DNA from: Lucifuga dentata
Lineage: Eukaryota; Chordata; Actinopteri; Ophidiiformes; Bythitidae
Assembly: GCA_014773175.1 (NCBI GenBank)
Contig: VXCM01000692.1
Coordinates: 164,001-228,000, forward strand
Length of the DNA: 64,000 nucleotides
Direction of reading: 5' to 3'
Below are positions 46,801 to 57,800 of this stretch, in pieces (position 1 is the first letter of the stretch; each line of letters begins with the position of its first letter). Position numbers and translations under genes: made by a program. Below the pieces are notes generated by a model, which saw only the letters and a list, made by a program, of their open reading frames with translations, ran no database searches and was not told the DNA's origin.

Positions 46801-49581
46801 ATCTCTCCCTCTGACCCTGCAGAGGACAACCAGCCCTACATGTCCGTACCCTGCAGCGAGTCAAAGATCACCAGCGCCGTCTGGGGACCTCTGGGAGAGT
46901 TCGTCATCGCCGGTCACGAGAACGGAGAGATCGTCCAGTTCAGCGCCAAGGTTGGACACACATCGATGATGCTAATAAACTGTTTTTTTATGTGGTTTCA
47001 ACTGTAGATGACGCAACACGTGGCTTCACTTTAAAATCAAAGCCAGAGCAGAAAATACCTGCGTGATGGAAAATACAATATACTGTAAAGTGACATTTAC
47101 ATAGCACCCGAAGTTGCATGACTGGCTGTTGTGTTTGTTGACAGTCTGGTGAGATCCTGAAGAAGATCAAGGAGCACACCAAGCAGATCAATGACCTCCA
47201 GACGTCAGTGGATCTCACCACGCTGATCAGCGCCTCGAAGGACAACATGGCCAAGGTACGATGCCAGCCTGCTTCCCTCACACTCGCAGCTTTGGAAAGT
47301 TGACTGGGATAGACCAGACATCTTCAGCCACCACCGCTCTGCAACTTTTGTCCGCTAACATTACCTTAAAAGAAAGTCTGTTGCACTGTTGTTTCACCCG
47401 ACAGGATAAACTCCAGTGACATTAGTGTTTGAAGACAGTGTCATAGATTTTAGTCATATATCGATTGATTGGAGGGAGACAAAGAGTAGTCATTTTCTCC
47501 TATGGGACAAATAAAGTATATCACAATTCTTTTCCCTGATCTGGGCTAAAATTATGCCAGACATTTCCTGGCCTTTGACATCTTCCATCCTCCCCTCCTT
47601 ATGCATAAGTCATGCACCAAAATCCCGTGGATACCCTAATTTGGACATTTGTCAAATGAGAAGCCAGGTCAGCCAAAAAACAAGAAACCAAAAGGACAAA
47701 AAGGGCACAAACGCGAAATGCAGCCACGTTGTCATTCCACATGTAGCCGGCATGTGTCAGAAATTTAGAAGGGTTCTCTCAAATCACTATTCTGGCATTT
47801 TCAAACCAATAATACAGTGCTTAGGCTCAGGGTTCTCTGGGTGGGTGTAACGTGGGGTGGCTGAAGCTATGCCGCTAAGAAGTTAACTTGCTCCATGCAG
47901 ATGCCCTGCCTGACCAGCAGGAGTTGTCAATCCAGCAACAAGGACGAGATCCAAGCGTGCTGTAACCTGCTGCCTCACAAACACAAAACCTTACTACAGC
48001 TGTTTTCATGTACTGTGTAGTACTCCAGATGGCCACTAACAGAGTAGCGAACCATCTGGAGCGTCTATTTAAAGGACCATACTGGCCATTTTGCATGTTT
48101 GAGCCTAATATATTGAATTTTCATACGTTACATTGCTGACAATCATTTCCCAAAGCATACTACTGGAATGGTGGATTAACAAGTTTTTTCCTACCTTCCA
48201 GACCGCCTTTGATTTCAGGTAATTCTGGTACACTATTAAAATCAACTTGTTGATACTTGAAACGTTCTTGAGATAGGTAATCCATCATTGCCATCAAGAT
48301 GAATATTCAGGTTTTTTTTTTTTTTTAAAGTTAAGTAATTTTAATATTTCAGTGCAATAAAAAACACAGATGAATGTATGTCTCCACCGGGGAATATAGT
48401 CCCAAAAGAAGACCTGCGTTTATCGGAAAAATTAAATGACCGTGACTTCATGAAATCTTTAATGAAAGATTAAGACATCTTGCAAAATATCAGGAAAGCT
48501 GAAATACAATTTTATCTTTTGGGAAATGATTGTCAGTAACATAATGTGTGAAAATAGAATATATGAGGCTCAAACATGCAAAAGGGCTGAGATGGTTATT
48601 TAAGGGCGTAACCGGTTTGGTACAGCTCCACATGGCTCAGGGCAGATCCACTAGCTTTGGGAAAATGCCATGTGATTTGATCAGCTCCCTTTGAGACACG
48701 TTACCTGTTACAGCCTTTTCCAGAACAGCGTTGACCACATACACCACAGTAACATCTGTAACTAAATCAAGCATAGTTTTTCAAAAATTTTTATTTGTAT
48801 AGATTGAGTGTTTTCTGTTTCCTTGTAGCTCTTTGACTCCAGTTCTCTGGATCACATCAAGACCTTCAAGACGGAGAGACCGGTTAACTCTGCCGCCATC
48901 TCCCCAATTATGGATCATGTGAGAAAAGTGCAGTCATAACCTTATGACCTTTGTTTGGCGCATGGCGCTTCATCGTGGCGGTTGGCATCATGCTGCTTAT
49001 CTTTGACATTTGTGCATGGTGTGTGTGATGCAGGTGGTGATGGGAGGCGGACAGGAGGCCATGGAGGTCACCACAACGTCCACCAGGATCGGCAAGTTTG
49101 AAGCCAGGTAAGGAAGAATACAACTGAGATTGTTTACTAAGGTTAAGACAGATCACGCCGTCCTCTTTTCAGTGTAAAATTCAATATAATCAGTCATATA
49201 AAAAAATTTGATTGTCTTAAAAAACTGACATCGTGATATCCATTTCCTCTCTTGTTGCGTTTGGATAATTTGAGATTTGTAAGTGGGTAACTCCCCATTC
49301 TCTTTGCTCAGGTTCTTCCATGCTGCCTATGAAGAGGAGTTTGGGAGAGTCAAAGGTCATTTTGGCCCCATCAACTGCGTAGCATTCCACCCTGACGGCA
49401 AGAGGTAAGAGATGAGAAAGCTCCATGGAAACACACAGCAGCCTGGTGGGAATTATCACTTTGGTAACGTTTGCTCTGTGCCGGGTTTGTCGTTTACAGC
49501 TACAGCAGTGGAGGAGAAGACGGATACACGAGGATTCATTACTTTGACCCACAGTACTTTGACTTTGAGCTGGAAGCATAA
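42845..49581 (+). CDS. eif3i: Eukaryotic translation initiation factor 3 subunit I (TRIP-1)
   Basis: Eleven exons: 42845-42847 (ATG alone), 43295-43387, 43524-43611, 43767-43832, 45641-45790, 46823-46950, 47145-47255, 48829-48918, 49034-49107, 49312-49404 and 49500-49581. All phases agree, giving 325 aa, the same length as human EIF3I. It is a WD40 beta-propeller. It opens with [19 protein letters not shown] and then [36 protein letters not shown] and [37 protein letters not shown] and [20 protein letters not shown] follow, with FDFELEA at the end. Eif3i is a peripheral subunit of the cytosolic eIF3 complex, which promotes 43S preinitiation complex assembly. Three of its introns carry palindromic elements. 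It is tail-to-tail with hdac1. Confidence 0.98.
43866..43898 (+). repeat. (GT)n microsatellite in eif3i intron 4
   Basis: About 16 GT units 34 bp past the exon 4 donor. Confidence 0.95.
44637..45570 (+). mobile_element. TTAA-bounded palindromic element with 342-bp insertion, eif3i intron 4 (copy L)
   Basis: TTAAAGGACCATACTGG at the left, ATATAGTCCTTTAA at the right, interior forward. Unrelated sequence splits it at about 44941-45282. The right end lies 70 bp upstream of the eif3i exon 5 acceptor. Confidence 0.8.
44941..45282. repeat. Unknown insertion containing a perfect 15-bp hairpin
   Basis: Foreign segment inside copy L. It includes ACAACTTTGTGTCTC (45156-45170), a TTG loop, and its exact reverse complement GAGACACAAAGTTGT (45174-45188). 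I see no terminal inverted repeats or coding potential. Confidence 0.65.
46192..46777 (-). mobile_element. TTAA-bounded palindromic element, eif3i intron 5 (copy M)
   Basis: 586 bp with TTAA at both edges, TTAAAGGGCCATACC at the left and GTGATCCTTAA at the right. The interior is reversed (CCACCTTAAAAATCG, TTTTGGGACTATATTCC). It ends 45 bp before the exon 6 acceptor. Confidence 0.8.
48069..48603 (+). mobile_element. TTAA-bounded palindromic element, eif3i intron 7 (copy N)
   Basis: 535 bp, TTAAAGGACCATACTGG at the left, a diverged right end GAGATGGTTATTTAA, interior forward (GGGAATATAGTCCC near 48399). A deletion removed the AAGGTGGGTGTATC block. Confidence 0.75.
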
Positions 49582-49913
49582 ACAGCCAGACCATTTGTTC
49601 CCACAGCTTCATCTAATATCTGACTCAGTCCAGTCAGGAGGGAAAGCAGAGGAAGGAAGAAGTGGACTGTGACCCTTCACCTCCTTCCCTTCATCTGAAC
49701 GGGTCTGAATCAGGGTACAAGGCTTGAGTTAAGGAGGAGATTCCGCTGGTTTACTTTGGGTTCTTCTCATAAATATCCTCACTCAGATTTTGTAACATCA
49801 CTTCCAAATTCCTTTGAAATTTCTTTTTTTTTTTGTATCTGCAAATCCATTGTAACTGGACTTTAACCCACACTCCCCGATTCCTCAGTGTATTTAATCT
49901 GACTCTACAATTT

Positions 49914-49919
49914 AATAAA
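49914..49919 (+). terminator. eif3i poly(A) signal
   Basis: AATAAA 333 bp past the eif3i stop, followed by a T-rich stretch. Confidence 0.75.
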
Positions 49920-49997
49920 ATTGCAATGTAGTGTTTTTTTTCCTTTTTTTTGTGAGGCATTCCACCCTAAGTCAAACACATTAGATAGCATGTACAG

Positions 49998-50531
49998 TTA
50001 AAAAAACCATACCAGTGGGTTTTGCATGTTTAAACCCAGTAAGTACGACCCACATACATGTTACTGACAACCATTTTCCAAAACATATAACCGCATTTTC
50101 GTTTTTGCCAAATCTCCTGATCTTTCCAAATTAAATTTTCTGGTGATACACCCACCTTAAAATTAAATGTTTCACATAAAAACATGTACATCCAAATGTC
50201 ATTTTTATTGGTAAAAAGTCTTTCCCAGTGACTACATTCTCTGGCAGAGAAAAACGTTCTTCCGTGCAGCTCTCTGTTGGACTGTTTAAATAAAGTAATT
50301 GCCAAAAAAATAAATAGATGTTTGCTATGATGGATTATATTTCAAGCACAGTTCAAGTCTTTGAAGGTTGAGTTTTAGTGTTCTGTTTAGTGATTTGAAG
50401 CTAGTGGCAGTCCGGAAGGTAGGAAAAACAATTTAATATTTGCCGCTCCTGTAGTAAGTTTTGGATAATCAGTAATATGTAGATACTGGGCTCAAACATG
50501 CAACTGTACAACCAGTGGTCTGGTCCTTTAA
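49998..50531 (-). mobile_element. TTAA-bounded palindromic element between eif3i and hdac1 (copy O, subfamily 2)
   Basis: TTAAAAAAACCATACCAGTGG at the left and TGGTCTGGTCCTTTAA at the right. The interior is reversed (ACACCCACCTTAAAATTAAA). It fills most of the gap between the two convergent poly(A) sites. Confidence 0.75.
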
Positions 50532-50590
50532 GATTTTACTAGACTGTAAATTAAGGCAGAACAAACGTGGAGCATTTTGTTTTACATTTT

Positions 50591-50596
50591 TTTATT
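50591..50596 (-). terminator. hdac1 poly(A) signal
   Basis: AATAAA on the minus strand, about 1.0 kb past the hdac1 stop. It would give a 1-kb 3' UTR that includes two poly(T) single-N joins (51098 and 51259). Confidence 0.65.
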
Positions 50597-51616
50597 ATAA
50601 AGTCAGTTATGATAATGCACATTTCACAAGGATAGAACTCCAAACAGCCACGTGTCAAGAGCCAGTCAGCAGCTCGCTCCGCCTTTATGTATAATGGTAC
50701 AAAATATCTAAAACAAGTCGCTTGCTTCCACCATAAAACCCCTAAAGGAGGCTCAAACCCATTCATACCTAAACATATAAACAATGCCAGGAGAAAATCA
50801 AAGGGAAAAAAAAAAAACACTGACCAGCTACTCGTAGGAAGACGGGCTTTAGGAAATGTATATGTACTCATGATTTAAAATAACTTACTCAACAAGATAA
50901 GGGACCGTCTGAAAAGTGGCGGACTGCCTGGGCAAAATGGAGAGGGTATTCTGTACATGCGAAAGGCAGGGGAATTCTAGACATGCGTTTACTGGTAACA
51001 CAACGAGCCAAACTAGAGTTTGTCAAATGCTGTTCTGACAGTATCATAAATAGATTTAACAGCTTTTATGTAAAAGCCTTTTTTTTTTTTTTTTTTTNTT
51101 TTTTTTTTTTTTTTTTGTATGTGATCACTAGGCTTGGAAATCAACACTACCTCTCTGCAGGTCTTTTAGAGTGGGCCCCACAGATTGAGTCACAGAGACG
51201 TTCTGTTTGAATCTAAATTGCCATGATAGAAGTGGTAACACTTTTTTTTTTTTTTTTTNTTTTTTTTTTTTTTTTGTCTTACTAAGCAGACCTGGTGCAC
51301 AGAGCAGCTGGAAAACATTTGCAGCTCGGGCAATCCCCCCAACAGATATTAAAATGTTAATATGCTTCGCTGGGATTGTGTTGAGTTTCGAGATACTTGA
51401 TGCACTCCCTGATTTCCCAACCTAACCCCCAAACATCCCGCCAACTGGCACTCCATGGAGACTGAAGTAAACTCCATTAAAACTACGTGAACCAGGTTTG
51501 CTGTTGACATGTAATAAAACTGCAATAGAAAATAAGTCAGTCTGTGGCTGCGGTAGGATAAAGGAATCAGTGGGGCTCATCCACGTCAACAGTTTCTCTC
51601 CCCCCTATGTCAAACT

Positions 51617-54600
51617 TCAAGTTGTTTTCACCTCTTCTTTTGGTCTGAAACGCAAACAAGGTACAGGGTTTAAGCGAGAGAATGTCAAGATGACAAACTG
51701 GCGAGAAAGGAGTAACTTCTCGAAAAAGTGCCACGCTTTTACAGAAAGCGTGATGCTCGAATTGACGCTTTTTTTTGTATGTAAAGGATTTTGTTGTTTA
51801 TTGGTTATCTATTATTATTCCCTGCAAAAAAAGGTGTAGTGGAAACTATAAATACAAAAATTAATTACCAGCATTTTCCACAAGCACTTTGAGCAGTTAG
51901 AAAAAAATGGAACACTTGACGAGCAAATGCACAGCTTTACTTTGCAGCATTTACACTGGAAACGTTACAGCACCTTCACGTTCTGAACCTCAACCAGAAT
52001 CGCACTGCGGGTTTCTCTTACCCTGACGTGTCCATCTTCTCCTCCTCCTTCTCTTCCTCTTTCACTTCTGGGAAACAAAAGAATGGGAATAAATATCCAT
52101 GTTTGTGTTCCGCTGCGAATCCTGATGATAGCAAACGGCCTCACCTTTCTTTTCCTCTCCTTCCTTCTCTTCCTCCTTTTTCACTCGCTTCACCTTCTTG
52201 TGGTTGGCGGCGTTGCGGCGGCCTCCTCCCTGGCCCTCGGCTTCGTCCTCGGAGTCTGAGAACTCCTCCTCGCAGGCTATCCTCTTGTCGTGGGCCCGGA
52301 CTGAAACACAAAACACACGCCGTCACGCTGGCTGCTTTGACAAGAGTGTGACGGACACAACTGGACACAATGGCCGATTTCATTAATGTCCCGCTGGGTG
52401 GCGGCGATTGTTTTGCATTTCACGTTTTAATTATAAAATTATAAATGTAATTATTTACAAAATGACCACAAAGTTTGAAAGGGAGAAAACAGAGCCACAA
52501 TTTGCCATGGCTGTTTCTTACTAGAAATGCGTTTGTCGGGGTCCTCCTCCTCCTCATCTGCACTGTCTGGGTGGGGCGCATCTTCAGGAATCGCCTGCAT
52601 TTGGACTCCTGGCGCGTGGGGGAGCATGCGGAGGTTTTCAAACAGACGCTGCTTGATCTTCTCCAGGTAATCGTTGGTGTTCTGGTTGGTCATATTGGAC
52701 GGGCTGATGTGCAGCTTGAAGTCGGGCCCGAAGTACTCAAAGTAGTCGTTGTAGGGCAGCTCATTGGGGATGGAGCAGTCCAGGGCGACTGCCGTCTCGT
52801 AGGTCCAGCAGCGGGCCACGTTGCGGATGGTGTAGCCCCCGCCGCCCAGCATCAGCAGGGGGAGGTTGAAGCTTTTGATGTACTCGACACATTTGGCATG
52901 ACCTGGAAAAGGCAACAGACATGCGAGTTGTATGCTCTCCATTCCGCAGAGTGACCTCAGAGCGTTTTCTAGGGCATGTAGGCTGTTTCGTACCTTTGAT
53001 GGTGAGGTTGAAGCAGCCCAGCCTGTCTCCAGAGAGAGAGTCGGCTCCACATTGAAGCACCACGGCGCTCGGCTGATACATCTCCATGACTTTAGCCATA
53101 ATCTAACACACACACACACACGTTAAAATTGCTGCTCGGAATAAGACCAATTAGGCTACGGTTATCCTCTACGAATACTTGAAGGAAAAAAAAAAGTCAC
53201 ATCAAAGTTTTTTGTGGTATATGATGTTCCAGTGTCCACCTGTCTAATTGTTCTCTGTTACAGGAAGAGACCCTTATTTTAAAGGGCCATACTAGTGGTT
53301 TTTGCCTGTTTGAGCTCAATAAATACTACCAGCATACACATTAGAGAGAAATCTCATATGGTCTTGAGCTGCAGGATATACTCATAAAACTTTTTTTTTT
53401 TTTTACTGAGTCAAACTGAAAATGTTTGATGGTGATGTCATGACAATGTTACAAAAAACGGATTAATCTGGTTAGTGGCATAAAGTGTTGTTCATGCACT
53501 TATGGATGAAATCTTGGCTGGATGAGCGCACATTGGCTTAAAGTGTCAGTCATAGATTATAGTGACAAAAAAACCCCTGCAAAACGTTAAAATTCTCAGC
53601 CTCTAGAAGTTGCACCTCTGTCGGACTCTTGAAAAGTAGACTAAAATCATGGCTGAAATCTGGACAGATCATGAATGAAATTGATTCTGAGTTATGTGTG
53701 TTGTGGAAATTCTGTTTTTGGCATTTTTAACATTTTTATGTAGAGCAGATTTTCATTTCTGTGACCTTTTCTCTCTCTTTTTTTTTAATGTAATGATTTG
53801 TATTTGTTTATGCTTGTTGGGACAGCGGATACAAATTAGCTTTGTGGCTAACTTGGCACATTTACACTGGCACTCTACTGTTGCCAGCATCTTTTTAATG
53901 TGCATTGTCTCATTTTAAATAAATAAACACAGGAAAGGGCTTACCGGTTTGAAGATGGCTTCAAAGGACTCGTCATCAATGCCATCTCGCAGCGGGTAGT
54001 TCACTGCGTAGTACTTTCCCTTCCCAGCGCCGATGTCCTGCACAGATTGGAGAAGTCGCTGAAGTTATATGGCCACACATGCACGATGGACGCCAATCGC
54101 CCGGAGAAGAAAAAACGAGAGCCGGTGACTCACCCTCAGGTCTCCAGTGCCGGGGAAGTACTCGCCATACTTGTGGAAAGAGACGGTCATGACCCTGTCT
54201 GTGGTGTAGAAAGCCTCTTCCACCCCATCGCCGTGGTGGATGTCGATGTCAATGTATAACACCCTTTGGTGGTACCTAGAATAAAAAAAAACAGAATTTA
54301 GTTAATGATTAATAATAGAGGACCATACCACCTGTTTTGCATGTTTGAGCCTAATATATTCAATTTTCATACATGTAAGGTTACTGACAATCATTTCCCA
54401 AAGCATACTACTGGAAAGGTGAGTTAAAAATATTTTCCTGTCTTCCAGACTGCCATTGGTTTCAGTTCATTCTGGTACACTATTACAATCAACATGTTGA
54501 TGCTTGAAACATTTTTGGGATAGGTAATACATCATCATGAACAAGATGTGTATTCAGGTTTTTTCGAAGTTTCATAATTTTAGTGTTTAAGTGCAATAAA

Positions 54601-57600
54601 AAGTGCAGAGTGAATGTATGTCTCCACTGGGGAATATAGTCCCAAAAGAAAATCTGCGTTTATGGAAAAATTTTAACGACTGTGACTTCATAATTTTGCG
54701 CAACTATTAGCAGACAAAACATAGACTTTTAAGGTGGGTGTATCGCTTGAATATTTTATTTTGAAAGATTAAGAGATTATACAAAATATCAGGAAAGCTG
54801 AAATACAGTTTCATCCTTTGGGAAATGATTGTCAGTAACCTTACATGTATGAAAATTGAATATATTAGGCTCAAACGTACAAAACGGATGGTATGATATT
54901 TTAAATTCAAAGAGAGAGCTGCAGTCAGGCTCAGCTTACTTAAGCAGCTCCAGGATGGCCAGGACGATGTCGTTGACATAGCAGAAGCCAGAGGCCTCGG
55001 ATTTTTTGGCGTGGTGGAGTCCGCCGGCCCAGTTGACGGCGATGTCTGTCTGCTGCTTGTTGAGCTTCACCGCCCCGGCTGCAGGCCAGGAAGGAGAAAG
55101 TTAAGAGAAAGAGAGAGAGACAGAGAGAGACACACACACACACAGGCATGGACTTTGGCACGCTCATCCAAATGAGGTATTTCGTCTCGCAAAAAGAAAA
55201 GAGAAGGATCACAATAACGAACCAACTGAGCCGCCTGTTGAGAGCTGGCAAAACTCAAACAGGCCGTCAAACACCGGACAGTCCTCTCCCACGTTGACTG
55301 TGAGCAAAAGCAAAAAAGGACAGATTTTCATTAACTGAACCATCATATTAACTCAGTTCAAAACTAGCCAGCAAAAGAAAACCAGATACTCACATCTCTG
55401 CATCTGCTTGCTGTACTCAGACATGTTGTCCGGCCGGATGGACCTCAGGAACTTGATGTAGTCGTCGCTGTGGTATTTCGTCATCTCTTCGCCACTGGCC
55501 TTGTGGGGTCTCTGGAAGTGGACAGAGGGAAGAACTGGGTTTGACTCGAGGTCTAGCGGCTCCAAATTTCATCTTAAAGCAAAAATTAAAGCAAATATTG
55601 ATCTTAAAGCAAAAATCCTCCCTAATGCATGATTTGCGTGTAATTCCCACAGTCTTGGATTAATAAGTATCGATTTGTTTATATGTGTGTACAAGTTAAC
55701 CCAAAGATTGTTAAGCAGAATAAGTTATTTTAAGTGCCCGTGTTATTTTTTTAGGCTTAAGATAGCCATTCAAATATAAACATGACCTTTATCTGAGCTA
55801 GGATCTATCCATGATTAAAACCCACCTTCATCCTTAATAGTGGGAGTCACCTGACGGCTCTCAATACTATGCTCATTATCTATACTCTGTCTGGTGCCTC
55901 CTGCAAACTGTGCAATAACAGATCTTCCAGTTCATTTCATGTCACATTGTCCAAGATGCGCATGATTAAATCTTAGTCGTAATCTATGCCAAACTTCAAA
56001 AAACAGGAGGAAAAAAAAGAAGACATGCAGACAGAAACGCAATCATCGTGTCATCCATTTATGCCACTTTATTCAGGTGGATTGTGGAAGTAGTCAAAAG
56101 TGGCAGTGGAGAACTGGTCTCACGCCACATTTAAATTGACTTTATTCTGATTTTGGACTGATGACCTTAGATCTTGATTCTCACAAATTGTTAACTTTCG
56201 ACTGCGACTGCCCAAAATGACACATTCTGCAGGAGCCTCAAGGAAGCTGTTTAATTCAGTGACAGGGACGGAATGTGAATAGCTCCGACTACGACTCCAA
56301 TGTGTCATGAATGAGTTATGACCACAAATATTAATTGGGCTGCGAATGCGGTGACTGCTCATGGTCTGAACTATAATGCCTTTTCTCTCCAACACTTTAA
56401 TCTGTTGTTTTTTTGATAAATAATTGTGCAGCAAAGGTGTCATAGGGACATGGAAACAGTTCTGGGCAATAAGTGGATGAAGGAAACAGTTGTATGTTGA
56501 TGCATTTACGAAAACGGCAGATGTTTGTGCAGACTGGTTTGACTCACATAAATCTCCATTTTCCTGTAGAGTCCATAGTTGAGAAGGAGGTTGTGTGTCA
56601 TGCGGATCCTGTGGGGTTTCATGGGATGGCCCTGACCGTAGTAGTAGTTCCCCACATCACCTTGGAGAGAAAAAGGTTTACATCAGCAAACACACATGGT
56701 AACAACTAGCCACAACACAACACAATTTGGCTATTCTGTATGATGAAAAAGTCCAAAATTATAGCAATCTGATAGTAGGATTCTTATCCGCAAAGTATTT
56801 GTCAGGACTGAAACATCTGAGAGAATATACATATCGGGAAATCATCGATATGCTCATTGTAAAGACAGTGCATTTCATCATTCGTCTAAAAAAAAAAAAA
56901 AAAAAAAAAATAGTGCTACCCGATTTGCCCCTGTACCACAATTCTCAGTGCAGTTTAACATTACTTTTTTTTAAAGATAAAAATAAAGCGAAAAAATACA
57001 CGAATTTGACGAATAGTAATTAAAGCTAATACACACGTTACATCAAGTTATCGAACTCGTGATTTGCACACCCACACGTGTAACATTTAGGCAGAGGTGC
57101 TTACGAATATTATAAGACTGAAATCTCAAATATTTATATACCTTTGTGCATGAACACGTTTTGCTGAATGAATTACCGGTAACCGGCATCCATTATTCAG
57201 TTCCCACTTCTCGGAAGTTGTTAGCAAGTTACATTTATGTTAATAGCGCCAGGTATCTTAATGGCTGGCTGATGATTCCGGAATTATCAAATTAACTCAC
57301 CGCATAATTCATAATCAAAGCAAATGTTAAGATAAACGAGAAAACCTTTTTTTTTCTGATTATTGGATAACCAGTATCTGAGATGAATACCGGGTGATAC
57401 ATTCTGTATAGCTACACATAAGCTAACGGCTAACCATACCATCAGCTAGCACAGCCTGGTTAGCCAATCATACGTTAGCTAACGTTAGCTTGCTACAGTT
57501 GCTACCTAGCTTAGCTGTCCGGCACCACTTTGCAAAAGCAGCAATATATATATTTCCACAGAAAACCACACCCTTTCAATGCCACTTCAATCACTTGACA

Positions 57601-57678
57601 AATTGGGGCCGCAAAGCTTGTATATTTACCGTCATAGTAATAGCAAACTTTCTTCTTTGTTCCTTGAGACAGCGCCAT
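51617..57678 (-). CDS. hdac1: Histone deacetylase 1 (class I)
   Basis: Twelve coding exons on the minus strand: 57678-57630, 56660-56548, 55511-55394, 55297-55223, 55078-54940, 54275-54134, 54037-53945, 53102-52994, 52902-52522, 52300-52145, 52067-52022 and 51644-51617. Phases agree throughout, giving 482 aa, the length of human HDAC1. It starts [17 protein letters not shown]. The deacetylase domain shows [18 protein letters not shown], the charge-relay [47 protein letters not shown] and [17 protein letters not shown]. The tail is acidic and Lys-rich and ends [13 protein letters not shown], a fish-type C-terminus. It removes acetyl groups from histones in the nucleus as the Zn-dependent core of Sin3, NuRD and CoREST complexes. 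The tail rules out hdac2 with fair confidence. Two introns carry palindromic elements. The donor of exon 4 is a weak GTTCGT. Confidence 0.98.
53279..53350. mobile_element. TTAA-bounded palindromic element fragment, hdac1 intron 7 (copy P)
   Basis: TTAAAGGGCCATACTAGTGG, then TTTTGCCTGTTTGAGCTC and AATACTACCAGCATACAC. Only one terminus survives. Confidence 0.6.
54316..54904 (+). mobile_element. TTAA-bounded palindromic element filling hdac1 intron 5 (copy Q)
   Basis: 589 bp starting GAGGACCATACCACC and ending GGTATGATATTTTAA, interior forward (GGGAATATAGTCCC, TTTTAAGGTGGGTGTATCG). The whole intron (54276-54939) is 664 bp, so the element is about 89% of it. Confidence 0.8.
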
Positions 57679-57800
57679 TTTACTCCAATTACCCACACTG
57701 TTTCGTGCCCACCGGCTTTTCTCTTGCTTGCACCGGCGAACTTCACTGAGCTCCTGTCAACCAATCACAGATGCTTAACCGCCCGGGTGGGAGGAGCCGG
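57679..57800 (-). promoter_or_regulatory. hdac1 5' UTR and promoter
   Basis: GC-rich region with a CCAAT element at 57761-57765 (ATTGG on the hdac1 strand), about 85 bp upstream of the ATG, and CCGCCCGGGTGGGAGGAGCC further upstream. No TATA box, as usual for a housekeeping promoter. Confidence 0.5.
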
